DNA of 64,000 bases, from contig NZ_CP151087.1 of NCBI RefSeq assembly GCF_038396785.1, positions 5,642,001 to 5,706,000 on the forward strand, given 5' to 3'. Positions 51,936-60,934 of this stretch are shown here, piece by piece (the stretch's first letter is position 1; each line of letters begins with the position of its first letter). The notes beneath the pieces are model-generated. The model saw only the letters and a list, made by a program, of their open reading frames with translations. It made no database searches and was not told the origin of the DNA. The stretch comes from Sphingobacterium thalpophilum (GTDB taxonomy: Bacteria; Bacteroidota; Bacteroidia; Sphingobacteriales; Sphingobacteriaceae). Made by a program: the position numbers and the translations under genes.

Positions 51936-53401
51936 AGTCGTTCCTTAACAAAACCCACTTTTTAATTTATTTTTAAAAACAGGATTAGAAAACAGCATAA
52001 TTTGTATCTTATAAAATAAGAAAATAATTTTCTGTTTCAGTAGTTCCATCATTTTCTTCATGTTCCAAGCGGTTGCAGCTAGTAATGCATTGATTTGTGG
52101 TCCCGTTTCTCCCATGAAGTAATTTTTTGCCAGCCTAAAATCGGTTTTTAAATGTCCGATGATAGGTTCTATTGCCGCTCTGGTTCTAAATTTTTTGCGC
52201 TTTGTCTGCTTTTGATAAGCAGTGTCTTTTTTTCTTGGAGTGCTTGGGATGGAGATTTTCACGCCCTTTATTTCTGATTTTCCTCTGCCACCTCTATCGT
52301 AAAGGAGTTCTTTTGGGAGCTTTTGACCACCGGTTTCCATCTGTTCCAAAAGTGGTTCTATGGTGTGACCATCGTAAGGAGTTTGCAAAAATGCTTTAAT
52401 CCCGAGAATGATTTTCTTGCCTTTGTTGGCGGTGGTTATCAAACCTACCTTATTCCCAAATTCATACTGGCTATGCGCTTTTCCTTTGGCAATACATCGG
52501 GTAAAAGGCTTGTGAATGCTGTAAATTTTATCGGCATCGTTTCTTTTTTGTGTGACAACCTTGGTGTACAATGTCATTAAATCTTTATAAAATTCTTGCT
52601 GTTCTGCATTAAAATTCCGTTGCAATTCACGAATCAGTCTCATGGCGATGGTTTTGAGCTGTCTTTGAGATTTCCTTGCCGCTTTTGCCCGCTTGGGATG
52701 TTTTCCGTTGTAGGTGTTGCGCACCATTTGTTTGCTGACTTTTGTGTAGCGTTGTCTTTGTTTTATGCCTTCATTTCCGGCTATTTTGTTGCAATAATCG
52801 ATCACTTTTTTGCACAATTTTGCATCGGTAGGAAAAGAGGTATTATTCTCCTGAACGGTAGTATCGGACAAAACAAAATTTGAGGTGTTCGTCTTGGCAT
52901 CGTGCATTCTTACGCTGTAGGCAAAGATTTTTTCGATGCCTTTTTCGCCAATTCTTTTTCGGAAATGAACAAAATTACTCGGGTCACAAGGAAATTCGTG
53001 TTCAAAGAAAACCCTGCCACAAAAATGCTGCATATAAGGATTCATGATCCAGGCTTTTTCCAACGTCTCATCGCCCAAATTATACAAATGTTTCAGTAGC
53101 AAACAACCCACCATAAACCGAATCGGATGGCTCGGATTGCCCACTTTGGAATACAAGGGCGAAAATTCTTTCTCAAAATAATTCCAATCTATTTTTTCTG
53201 AAAGTAGAACAAGTTCATGCTCGTGGTCAATAAAATCCACCAACATTGGGCGGAATAATTCTGGCTTCTTTTCTGGATTTTTCCCCAACATATTTGCAAG
53301 GTTTTAAAGCTTTAAGATACAAATTCTTGCAATAAAAAACAAGCTATTTTAAACCCAAAATACTAATAATCAGTAAATTATAGGTGGTTTAAGGAGAGAC
53401 T
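51936..53401 (-). mobile_element. IS5/IS1182-type insertion sequence, about 1466 bp
   Basis: Terminal inverted repeats AGTCGTTCCTTAA (51936) and, on the other strand, AGTCTCTCCTTAA (ending 53401) agree at 11 of 13 positions. A palindromic 4-bp AATT flanks both sides (51932-51935 and 53402-53405) and is the likely target duplication. The single transposase frame is intact, and its stop codon lies inside the left repeat. The right end is only 2 bp from the first TetR operator palindrome. Confidence 0.8.
51945..53291 (-). CDS. IS5/IS1182-type DDE transposase
   Basis: The 448-residue protein starts with a DUF772-type region (NPSHPIRFMVGCLLLKHLYN, DETLEKAWIMNPYMQHFCG). The DDE core has FVLSDTTVQENNT (first Asp), KELLYDRGGRG (second Asp) and the C-terminal RRAAIEP-like block RAAIEPIIGHLKTDFRLAKN with the catalytic Glu. 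The long Lys/Arg-rich middle (about 185-250) is an insertion typical of this group. The frame is uninterrupted. Confidence 0.92.
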   Translation of the reverse strand: MLGKNPEKKPELFRPMLVDFIDHEHELVLLSEKIDWNYFEKEFSPLYSKVGNPSHPIRFMVGCLLLKHLYNLGDETLEKAWIMNPYMQHFCGRVFFEHEFPCDPSNFVHFRKRIGEKGIEKIFAYSVRMHDAKTNTSNFVLSDTTVQENNTSFPTDAKLCKKVIDYCNKIAGNEGIKQRQRYTKVSKQMVRNTYNGKHPKRAKAARKSQRQLKTIAMRLIRELQRNFNAEQQEFYKDLMTLYTKVVTQKRNDADKIYSIHKPFTRCIAKGKAHSQYEFGNKVGLITTANKGKKIILGIKAFLQTPYDGHTIEPLLEQMETGGQKLPKELLYDRGGRGKSEIKGVKISIPSTPRKKDTAYQKQTKRKKFRTRAAIEPIIGHLKTDFRLAKNYFMGETGPQINALLAATAWNMKKMMELLKQKIIFLFYKIQIMLFSNPVFKNKLKSGFC

Positions 53402-53403
53402 AA

Positions 53404-53441
53404 TTAAACACTTGTTTAAATTAAACGTTTGTTTAACTTTG
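53404..53441 (+). promoter_or_regulatory. Promoter with two tandem TetR-type operators
   Basis: Two perfect palindromes TTAAAC-N4-GTTTAA occupy 53404-53419 and 53421-53436, centre-to-centre 17 bp apart. The second overlaps the -7 box TAACTTTG (53434-53441); the -33 TTG (53412-53414) lies in the first at 19-bp spacing. Bound repressor would cover the whole promoter. The TetR gene starts 75 bp downstream, so autoregulation of the pump operon is likely. Confidence 0.8.
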
Positions 53442-53516
53442 TCGCGCATTTAGCGAGAACGTATTTTATAATCGCTATGAATATGCGATTGTATCTTTAA
53501 AAGATCGAGGTTTAAA

Positions 53517-54134
53517 ATGGAATTTAACGAGAAACAGATTGATATTCTGCTTGCAGCAGAGCGTCTTTTTGCAACAAAAGGATTTGATGGGACTTCCGTT
53601 CGTGATATCGCCAATGAGGCGAATGTGAATGTTGCGATGATCAACTATTATTTTGGATCAAAGGACAAGCTACTGGATACGTTTTTTGAATGGCGTGTTC
53701 CTGATTTTATGATCAATGTGGATGAGTTGGCGCTTGTCGATAATGCGTTGGATAAAATTGACGCTATGGTGGATAAATCGTTTAAGTCCATGAACTCGCA
53801 TCGTAAACTGTATCATATCATCACCATTGAAAGTTCGTTAAAACAACGCATGCTGATCTCGGAGGCTTTTCGCAAACTCAAGCTGCACAATCTTGAAGTG
53901 ATATCGTCTGTTATCAATGCGGGGGTAGAACAGGGTGTATTCAAAGCGGGTTATGATCCCATCTTGATCCACTCCATGATGATGGGCGTATTTATGAATT
54001 TTCAGATGAATCATTGTTTTTTACAGGATCAGTTGCATATCGATAACGATGAGGACTATGCAAATTATATAGAAACAACTTTAACAGAATTTATACAGAA
54101 AACAATTAAAGCTTTATTGACATATGAAAAATAA
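53517..54134 (+). CDS. TetR-family transcriptional regulator
   Basis: The 205-residue protein has an N-terminal helix-turn-helix (about 10-55, ILLAAERLFATKGFDGTSVRDIANEANVNVAMI as adjoining helices, then NYYFGSKDKL) and a variable all-helical ligand domain. It is the first gene of the operon with an OMF, an EmrA-type adaptor and an EmrB-type MFS pump; its stop overlaps the OMF start by 11 bp. It very probably represses its own operon at the two palindromes upstream and is released by a pump substrate. Confidence 0.93.
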   Translation: MEFNEKQIDILLAAERLFATKGFDGTSVRDIANEANVNVAMINYYFGSKDKLLDTFFEWRVPDFMINVDELALVDNALDKIDAMVDKSFKSMNSHRKLYHIITIESSLKQRMLISEAFRKLKLHNLEVISSVINAGVEQGVFKAGYDPILIHSMMMGVFMNFQMNHCFLQDQLHIDNDEDYANYIETTLTEFIQKTIKALLTYEK

Positions 54135-55434
54135 GTTGGCCAATTTGAGTGCTTTATTGCTTTTAAGTCCTATGGGTCTGTTGGCGCAAGACAACAAACA
54201 CATGACTTTGGAAGAGATAATTCACTTGGCCGCAAATCAAAGCGTGGAAGCAAAGTCTACCGATACGAAGATATTGGGGAGACAGCTCGAAGTCGAAACT
54301 GCCAAATCGAAACAGCTTCCTGATGCAAAATTGAGTGGACAATACATGGCTATGACTACTCCAAATGTGAATTTAAAGTTGGCTTTAGGTGAAGGGGGCT
54401 CTGCTCCGGATATTGCTGCAAACCAATTGTGGTTAGGACAGGCTTCGGTGAGCATGCCAATCTATACAGGTGGACGTATTAAAGGGGGAATTAATATTGC
54501 AAAAGATGTATTAAAAGCCGAGGAATACAACGCTGTAGCAAGTAAAGAACAACTGGCTATACGTGCAGTAAATCTTTATTTAAGTCTTTATAAGGCTCAG
54601 CAAACCAACTTGTTGATTGCTGAGAATATCAAGCAGTCTGAGCAGCGTGTTTCGGATTTTAAAGCGATGCTTGACAATGGTTTGATCGCGCGTAACGACC
54701 TGTTAAAAGCAGAACTGCAGCTTTCAAATTATCAGGTTTCGCTTCAGGAAGCACAGAAAAATATCAAGGTGCTGAATTATCAATTGGCTAATTTTTTGAA
54801 AATTGATGAGGATACGCAGTTGGATCAGATCAATCTGGCTGAGGTGAACGGTGTTGATTTGGGTTTAAAAGCATCTTATGACGCTGCGAAAACCTCGCGT
54901 TCTGATGTGAAATCTTTGGAGTCACAACGGTTGGTTGCAGAGGACCAGTTGAAGGTAACAAAAGCATCTACATTGCCACAGGTTTCTGCAACGGCAGGTT
55001 ACAATGCTTTTGGTTTGCAAAAAGTGGTTACCGTAACAAATGCGGCCATGGTAGGTGTAGGTGTATCCTACGACATCGGTTCACTTTATAAAAACAAAAG
55101 AGAAGTGAATGTTGCGAAAAATCATATCCGGGAAATTGATGAGCACATTGAATTATTAAACGATAAGGTGAAAGTGCAGGTTCAACAGGCCAATGAAAAC
55201 TATATGCTGGCACAAAAGCAGGATGTGGTTTACCATCAGGCGGTGGATCAGGCAGTTGAAAATTATCGTATTACAAAAGATAAGTACGATAATGGTATCG
55301 CGGATACGGACGATTTGTTAACGGCCGACGTACAGCAGCTTCAAAGCAAGATCAATCTTGCGATCAGCAAAGCAAATACCATTGAAAAATATTACGACCT
55401 GCTGTTAGCAAATGGGTCTTTAAACATTAAATAG
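54124..55434 (+). CDS. TolC-type outer-membrane efflux protein
   Basis: The 436-residue protein has a signal peptide ending LLAQD (about 1-22) and two OEP repeats, with MTLEEIIHLAANQSVEAKS at the start and periodic long helices (LNYQLANFLKIDED; EVNVAKNHIREIDEHIELL). Unlike the RND duct at 40.8 kb it lacks a lipobox. It would be the outer-membrane channel for the MFS pump encoded downstream. Confidence 0.9.
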   Translation: MKNKLANLSALLLLSPMGLLAQDNKHMTLEEIIHLAANQSVEAKSTDTKILGRQLEVETAKSKQLPDAKLSGQYMAMTTPNVNLKLALGEGGSAPDIAANQLWLGQASVSMPIYTGGRIKGGINIAKDVLKAEEYNAVASKEQLAIRAVNLYLSLYKAQQTNLLIAENIKQSEQRVSDFKAMLDNGLIARNDLLKAELQLSNYQVSLQEAQKNIKVLNYQLANFLKIDEDTQLDQINLAEVNGVDLGLKASYDAAKTSRSDVKSLESQRLVAEDQLKVTKASTLPQVSATAGYNAFGLQKVVTVTNAAMVGVGVSYDIGSLYKNKREVNVAKNHIREIDEHIELLNDKVKVQVQQANENYMLAQKQDVVYHQAVDQAVENYRITKDKYDNGIADTDDLLTADVQQLQSKINLAISKANTIEKYYDLLLANGSLNIK

Positions 55435-55448
55435 CAATTAATCTAGAC

Positions 55449-56552
55449 ATGGAAAATACAGTAGAAAACGCACCTGAAAAGAAAGGTACAAATAAAAAAT
55501 TCACAATTATTTTGGCTGCATTGGTCATCTTCGGAGGAGCCTATGGTGCTTATAAATATATGCACGGTCAGGCGCATGAAACGACAGACGATGCGCAGGT
55601 AGAGAAAAATATGAGTCCGATCATTCCACGTGTTGGTGGGTTTATCTCGAAAGTGTACGTAAAAGATAATGATTTGGTTAAAAAAGGGGATACGTTGTTC
55701 ACCATTGAGAGCCAAGATTATCAGGTTCGTGTGGATGAAGCGCTAGCAGCCTTGGCAGCAGCTCAAAGTAGCTTTGATGTTTCGAAGGCAGATGTATCTG
55801 CATCTTCGGCGAATGTAGCCATCTCGGATGCAACGATCCAATCTAATTTGGGCAGCATCGATGCAGCACGTATTCGTGCTAAGCAAGCGAATAATGATTA
55901 TATCCGCTACCAAAACTTATACAACAATCAGTCAATTACGAAACAACAGTATGAGCAGGCATTAACAGCGAAATTGGAAGCTGACAAGCAGGTTGAAATT
56001 TTGCAACAACAACGTAACGCCAGTGCTTCACAACGTAATGCAGTCGTGAGTAAGACTACAGTAGCTTCAAAGCAAACTTCTGTTGCTGAGGCAAATATAA
56101 AAAGAGCGAATGCGCAACTTGAAGCGGCTAAATTGAACCTTTCTTATACTGCAGTACTTGCTTCTGTGGATGGCCAGGTATCGAATATCAAGGTACAACC
56201 AGGGCAGATGGTCAATCCAGGTCAATCTTTGTTCTACATTGTAGATAATATTGAAACTTGGGTCGTTGCTAACTTTAAGGAGACGCAATTGGAAAAAATA
56301 AAACCTGGACAAAAAGTCGGTATTAAAGTGGATGCTTATCCTGCTATTGAGTTTGAAGGCGAGGTAAACTCTTTCTCTCCAGCCACTGGTTCACGTTTCT
56401 CTTTATTGCCTCCAGATAATGCAACGGGTAACTTTGTAAAGACTGTTCAGCGTTTACCCGTAAAGATCAAATTGACAAAAGACAATAAAGCAGAAAATGT
56501 GGCTTTGCTCAGACCGGGCATGAATGCTGACGTAGATGTGCATGTTAAATAA
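55449..56552 (+). CDS. EmrA/HlyD-type periplasmic adaptor
   Basis: The 367-residue membrane-fusion protein has one N-terminal TM helix (about 17-37), a biotinyl-lipoyl-like domain with VGGFISKVYVKDNDLVKKGD, a long coiled-coil hairpin (about 95-215, rich in Ala/Gln), and the beta-barrel segment VVANFKETQLEKIKPGQKVG. The TDDAQVEKNMSPI motif is typical of EmrA. It links the MFS permease to the TolC-type channel. Confidence 0.93.
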   Translation: MENTVENAPEKKGTNKKFTIILAALVIFGGAYGAYKYMHGQAHETTDDAQVEKNMSPIIPRVGGFISKVYVKDNDLVKKGDTLFTIESQDYQVRVDEALAALAAAQSSFDVSKADVSASSANVAISDATIQSNLGSIDAARIRAKQANNDYIRYQNLYNNQSITKQQYEQALTAKLEADKQVEILQQQRNASASQRNAVVSKTTVASKQTSVAEANIKRANAQLEAAKLNLSYTAVLASVDGQVSNIKVQPGQMVNPGQSLFYIVDNIETWVVANFKETQLEKIKPGQKVGIKVDAYPAIEFEGEVNSFSPATGSRFSLLPPDNATGNFVKTVQRLPVKIKLTKDNKAENVALLRPGMNADVDVHVK

Positions 56553-56554
56553 CT

Positions 56555-58138
56555 ATGGAAAATTTAAATCAACAAGATAGTCTGGTTGAATATGGTTTTC
56601 GTCGCGTTGTAATCACGATTACAGCGGTGCTTTGTGCGCTGTTGGAAATTGTGGATACAACGATTGTCAATGTGGCCCTGAACGATATGAAAGGTTCATT
56701 GGGGGCGACGCTGACGGATGTCGCATGGGTTATCACAGCTTACGCAATTGCCAATGTAATTGTGATTCCGATGACCAGCTGGTTGTCCCAACAGTTTGGG
56801 CGTAGAAATTACTTTGCGGCTTCTATTATCATATTCACAGTATCTTCATTTTTGTGCGGTAATGCAACCAATATGTGGGAGCTTGTTGCATTTCGCTTTA
56901 TACAAGGGATGGGTGGGGGAGCCTTACTGGTTACAGCCCAGACTATTATCACGGAAAGTTATCCCAAAGAAAAACGTAGTATGGCCCAAGCTATCTACGG
57001 GATGGGCGTCATTGTTGGTCCTACATTAGGGCCGCCGTTGGGTGGGTACATCATCGATAACTTCTCTTGGCCTTATATCTTTTATATCAATGTGCCGCTT
57101 GGCATTATTGCGACCTTGTTGACCTTATCTTTTGTACGCAGTCCTAAATACAGTCAAAAGCAGTCTGCTAGGGAAGTGGATTGGTTCGGTATGATATTTT
57201 TGATCATGTTTATTGGTTCACTTCAGTTTGTATTGGAACATGGACAACAGGATGACTGGTTTGACGATCCTTTGATTTTAGGCTTATCGATTTTGTCTGT
57301 CTTTGGATTACTGTTTTTTATATGGCGGGAATTGGTGTACGATAAACCGATTGTTAACCTGCGTGTATTGAAGGATAAGAATTTACAGGTGGGTGTGGTG
57401 ATGAGCTTTATTCTTGGTTTTGGCTTGTTCGGATCGACCTTTATTATTCCCATCTATACGCAGTCGATATTGGGATGGACCGCAACAGATGCTGGTTTGC
57501 TCTTGTTACCGAGTTCGATTATGACCGGTATCATGATGCCTTTTATCGGTAAGATGATCCAAAATGGTGTTCCTCAGAAGTATATGGTTGCTTTAGGGCT
57601 ATGTATCTTTTTTGGCTTTTGTTTTTGGATGTATAGCCTCATGACAAACGATACAGGTTCGGAGCATATGTTTTGGCCATTGATTCTCCGCGGAGTTGGC
57701 CTAGGATTGTTGTTTGTGCCTGTTATGACACTGTCTTTATCAACGTTACATGGTAAGTCAATCGGTGAAGGAGCTGCTTTTACTGGGATGATGCGTCAAT
57801 TGGGTGGTTCATTTGGAATTGCTTTGATTACGACATTTATCGCCCGTGATAGCCAAAAACACCGTGTTGATCTGGTGGCTAATTTAGATCCAAGTAAGTT
57901 TGATGTGCAACAACGGGTGCAGCAATTGCAGATGAGTTTTCAGGCGAAAGGTTTTTCACCTAATGAGGCTTTGGCCAAAGCGCATCAAATATTGGACTTG
58001 AGTGTGATGAAACAAGCAACAGTGCTATCTTACATGGATGTGTTCCTGTACCTCGGGGTTGTCTTTCTGATTTGTGTCCCTTTTGTATTGATGATCAAAC
58101 AGGGGAAAACACAGATCGATATGTCCAGTGTACATTAA
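56555..58138 (+). CDS. DHA2-family MFS multidrug transporter (EmrB type)
   Basis: The 527-residue inner-membrane antiporter has 14 TM helices. The DHA2 signature includes LDTT-like EIVDTTIVNVALNDM in TM1, SWLSQQFGRRNYF in the loop 2-3, and the motif C stretch GMGVIVGPTLGPPLGGYI in TM5. It exports lipophilic toxic compounds with proton exchange, using the adaptor and channel encoded upstream. It starts 2 bp after the adaptor stop. Confidence 0.94.
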   Translation: MENLNQQDSLVEYGFRRVVITITAVLCALLEIVDTTIVNVALNDMKGSLGATLTDVAWVITAYAIANVIVIPMTSWLSQQFGRRNYFAASIIIFTVSSFLCGNATNMWELVAFRFIQGMGGGALLVTAQTIITESYPKEKRSMAQAIYGMGVIVGPTLGPPLGGYIIDNFSWPYIFYINVPLGIIATLLTLSFVRSPKYSQKQSAREVDWFGMIFLIMFIGSLQFVLEHGQQDDWFDDPLILGLSILSVFGLLFFIWRELVYDKPIVNLRVLKDKNLQVGVVMSFILGFGLFGSTFIIPIYTQSILGWTATDAGLLLLPSSIMTGIMMPFIGKMIQNGVPQKYMVALGLCIFFGFCFWMYSLMTNDTGSEHMFWPLILRGVGLGLLFVPVMTLSLSTLHGKSIGEGAAFTGMMRQLGGSFGIALITTFIARDSQKHRVDLVANLDPSKFDVQQRVQQLQMSFQAKGFSPNEALAKAHQILDLSVMKQATVLSYMDVFLYLGVVFLICVPFVLMIKQGKTQIDMSSVH

Positions 58139-58479
58139 TATTGGATTCGTCTGCTGCGCTGTTATTATAGTGCACCATCAGTGAAGAATAATTTATCGTT
58201 CAATCAGAAGTCCTCAAAAGTGTTTAACTTTTTGAGGACTTTTTTTGTGCACGTTCTTTTGTGGTAGAAAATCACGTTGAGTTGGCGTTTCTTTTTGAGT
58301 TGGCTTTTGTTATTGTCGGGACGTTAGAAAGCATACATTTTTGTCCATTGAAAAACCTGATTTAAAATTGATTGTTTAATAATAAAGAGCTTGGAAGAAT
58401 TGATCTTTTGGCATCAGAAAAGACGGTTCTTGTTGAATTGCGATTAAGGTAGATTTTTTGTCTTCAAAATAGCGACTGC
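58139..58479. other. Intergenic region with terminator
   Basis: The 341-bp gap holds the pump-operon terminator (58209-58247) and an AT-rich stretch before the hydroxylase gene; no open frame in it is convincing and no clear TAnnTTTG box was found. Confidence 0.5.
58209..58247 (+). terminator. Terminator after the MFS pump operon
   Basis: An 11-bp stem AGTCCTCAAAA / TTTTGAGGACT is followed by seven T. Confidence 0.9.
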
Positions 58480-59709
58480 ATGTATACAGAAAAACTTAAT
58501 TTTTTGGCGTTTATCATTCCCTTATTTTTAATCTTGATGGTGTTGGAATATTGGTATAGCCTCAAAAAACAGAAACGTTTTTATTCTTTTGATGAATCGA
58601 TCTCAAATCTCAATGTTGGTATCGTCGAGCGTATGTGTGATATGTTTTCTGTTAGTTTGTTTTACTTTTTTTTCGTTTGGGTGTATCAAAACTTTGCGAT
58701 ATTTCACATTGAAGCGAATGTTTGGACCTGGGTTATACTTTTTCTATTTACAGATTTTCTCTGGTATTGGTATCATCGGTATAGCCATGAAATAAACTTG
58801 TTGTGGGCAGCTCATGTTGTACATCACCAAAGTGAAGATTATAACTTTACCGTAGCAGCCCGGATCACCATATTTCAAGCCGTTTTCCGTTCGTTATTTT
58901 GGGCTTTTATTCCCCTTTTGGGATTCCCTCCATTTATGATGACCGCTATTTTGTTGATTCATGGCGTATATCCATTTTTCTCCCATACGCAGACCGTAGG
59001 AAATTTGGGGATTTTGGAGCGTGTATTTGTAACGCCATCTCACCACCGGGTGCATCATAGCAGCAATGAAATCTATTTGGATAAAAATTATGGAGATATC
59101 CTGATTATTTGGGACAAGCTATTCGGAACATTTATCCCGGAACAAAAAGAAGAACCTTGTGTCTATGGACTCACAAAGCCCATTCATCGCTACACTTTTC
59201 TATGGCAGCATTTTCATTATTTATTTGAAATTGGTCTATCATTTAAGCGGGCCGAAGGATTTAAAAACAAAATGCGGACTATATTTGGTAGGCCTGACGA
59301 TATACAGCCTGAAATTCGAGAAGAACTGGAAGAGCGCATATTTGCAGGAGCTAGGCCACAAGTTCATGCACAGGTATTAAGCCGCTATATCTTTTTTCAG
59401 TCCATGCTGACGATGCTCCTGCTTTTCTTTTTTTTGCTTTATGGTAATTATCAGCAACTCATACAACTCCTTATTGGCGGAGGATTTATTCTCTGTAGCG
59501 TCATTTGTATTGGGGGACTTCTAGAACATGAAGACTGGGTTTTTCCACTTGAGATGCTTCGGCTATTCTTATTACTACTGTATATCAGTCTAACTTTTTA
59601 TTCAGCATTGGGGCTTGTTTTGGTAGGATGTTTCGCTTTGATTCAATTGATTTTTTATAAAACGTTAGCAGGTCACTATAAAAAAGTTTTGCGTCTTGAA
59701 AGATGTTGA
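58480..59709 (+). CDS. Fatty acid hydroxylase / sterol desaturase family membrane protein
   Basis: The 409-residue protein carries the eight-histidine di-iron signature: HRYSH at 99-103, HVVHH at 112-116, and SHHRVHH near 188-194, set among TM helices. After the catalytic domain (about 85-215) comes a further 200-residue region with four or five TM helices, a longer tail than in the simple family. Members hydroxylate or desaturate lipids such as sphingoid bases, fatty acids or carotenoids; the substrate here is not readable. It is convergent with the glycosyltransferase operon. Confidence 0.88.
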   Translation: MYTEKLNFLAFIIPLFLILMVLEYWYSLKKQKRFYSFDESISNLNVGIVERMCDMFSVSLFYFFFVWVYQNFAIFHIEANVWTWVILFLFTDFLWYWYHRYSHEINLLWAAHVVHHQSEDYNFTVAARITIFQAVFRSLFWAFIPLLGFPPFMMTAILLIHGVYPFFSHTQTVGNLGILERVFVTPSHHRVHHSSNEIYLDKNYGDILIIWDKLFGTFIPEQKEEPCVYGLTKPIHRYTFLWQHFHYLFEIGLSFKRAEGFKNKMRTIFGRPDDIQPEIREELEERIFAGARPQVHAQVLSRYIFFQSMLTMLLLFFFLLYGNYQQLIQLLIGGGFILCSVICIGGLLEHEDWVFPLEMLRLFLLLLYISLTFYSALGLVLVGCFALIQLIFYKTLAGHYKKVLRLERC

Positions 59710-59779
59710 AAAGTGCTTTCTGGAGAGCCATTCCCTCTAAATGATAGATGCGGTCAAATCTATGAAGTGTTACTGTCAA

Positions 59780-60934
59780 TTATTGGTCTGCTGCTGTAAC
59801 TAAGTCCGCAAATGATTGACAATAGGATCTGGCCATAATATCCCAGCTATATTGTTTTAGGGTATTTTGTTTAAATTGTAGGCTCAGGCTTTTATAATGG
59901 ACTGGATTTGCTAAAATGGCTTGAAGTTGTTCGATCCATGCATTTTGGTTTTTGCTTGCCAGGAGCAGGCCATTGCAATTATGTGTTACGGCGCTTGTAA
60001 TTCCTTCTAATTCGGCGGCCACAACAATGGTGCCTGCTGTAGAAGCCTCCAAACAGACGAGCCCAAAGCCTTCCATATCTCCGGGCACTTCAATATTGGG
60101 CATCAAGAAGGCCTGTGCGTTGGTCAAGAGGCTTTGCAGTTGTTCGAATGGGACTTTTCCAAGATGTTCAATTTTTTCGGGGTACGCTTTCAGTAATTTT
60201 CTGATCTCCCCCTGATCGGTCGGAAATCCGAGGAATAAGGTGATTAAATGATTTATCTTTTTGGGTATAAGCTCCAATAGGCGTTCTTTCCATGTAGGTT
60301 CGTGATCGAATGGACCTACCATCAGTAATTTGAAATCACCCTGGATAGCGGGAATGACATGTTTCATCAACCACGAGAAGCCCTTCCGTTTAACAGGGCG
60401 TCCCAAAGTGATAAAATAGGGCTTGCTTTGGCAGGCTGATTCATTGTTTGCAGTGGAGTGGTGTATCGGATCTACACCGTTGGGTATAACAATAATTTTG
60501 GATGGATCGATACCACGTAACTGGGCGGCGTCGGCGGTAGCTTGGCTAACCGCAATAAGCTGATCAAATGTATTAAACCGCGGTATGATCTTACGTTGAA
60601 AATAGCGAAAGGGAAATACAATATCCAGTCCGTGAAGCGTGGCAACTCGTTTTAAATGGGAATATCCTTTGTGAAAAGAGGCTAAAGACGCAATTAAACC
60701 ATCATTAAAGTGAATAAGCTTGATGCCGGGGTTATCGTTAATTTTGGCTAGAATTCGGCGATTCAGCTGGAAGAAGAAAGCTAAAAGAGGTTCCCGGTTG
60801 TCATAGACTAAGGTGTGTACCTTCAAGTAAAGAGCCGCAGTATTGATCAGTTCAAAGCTTTGTTTTTCCATACCGCCAAAACTTGGGGGATATTTGTGGC
60901 TGACAAATAGTATTTCTATTTCAGATGGATACAT
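59780..60934 (-). CDS. GT4 glycosyltransferase
   Basis: The 384-residue GT-B enzyme begins EILFVSHKYPPSFGGMEKQS, has the interdomain VIPNGVDPI and the nucleotide-sugar site EGFGLVCLEASTAGT with the paired Glu. No TM helix. It is the last gene of a three-gene run; its start overlaps the flippase-like gene by 14 bp. Acceptor and donor are unknown; a lipid-linked or envelope glycan is likely from the neighbours. Confidence 0.88.
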   Translation of the reverse strand: MYPSEIEILFVSHKYPPSFGGMEKQSFELINTAALYLKVHTLVYDNREPLLAFFFQLNRRILAKINDNPGIKLIHFNDGLIASLASFHKGYSHLKRVATLHGLDIVFPFRYFQRKIIPRFNTFDQLIAVSQATADAAQLRGIDPSKIIVIPNGVDPIHHSTANNESACQSKPYFITLGRPVKRKGFSWLMKHVIPAIQGDFKLLMVGPFDHEPTWKERLLELIPKKINHLITLFLGFPTDQGEIRKLLKAYPEKIEHLGKVPFEQLQSLLTNAQAFLMPNIEVPGDMEGFGLVCLEASTAGTIVVAAELEGITSAVTHNCNGLLLASKNQNAWIEQLQAILANPVHYKSLSLQFKQNTLKQYSWDIMARSYCQSFADLVTAADQ

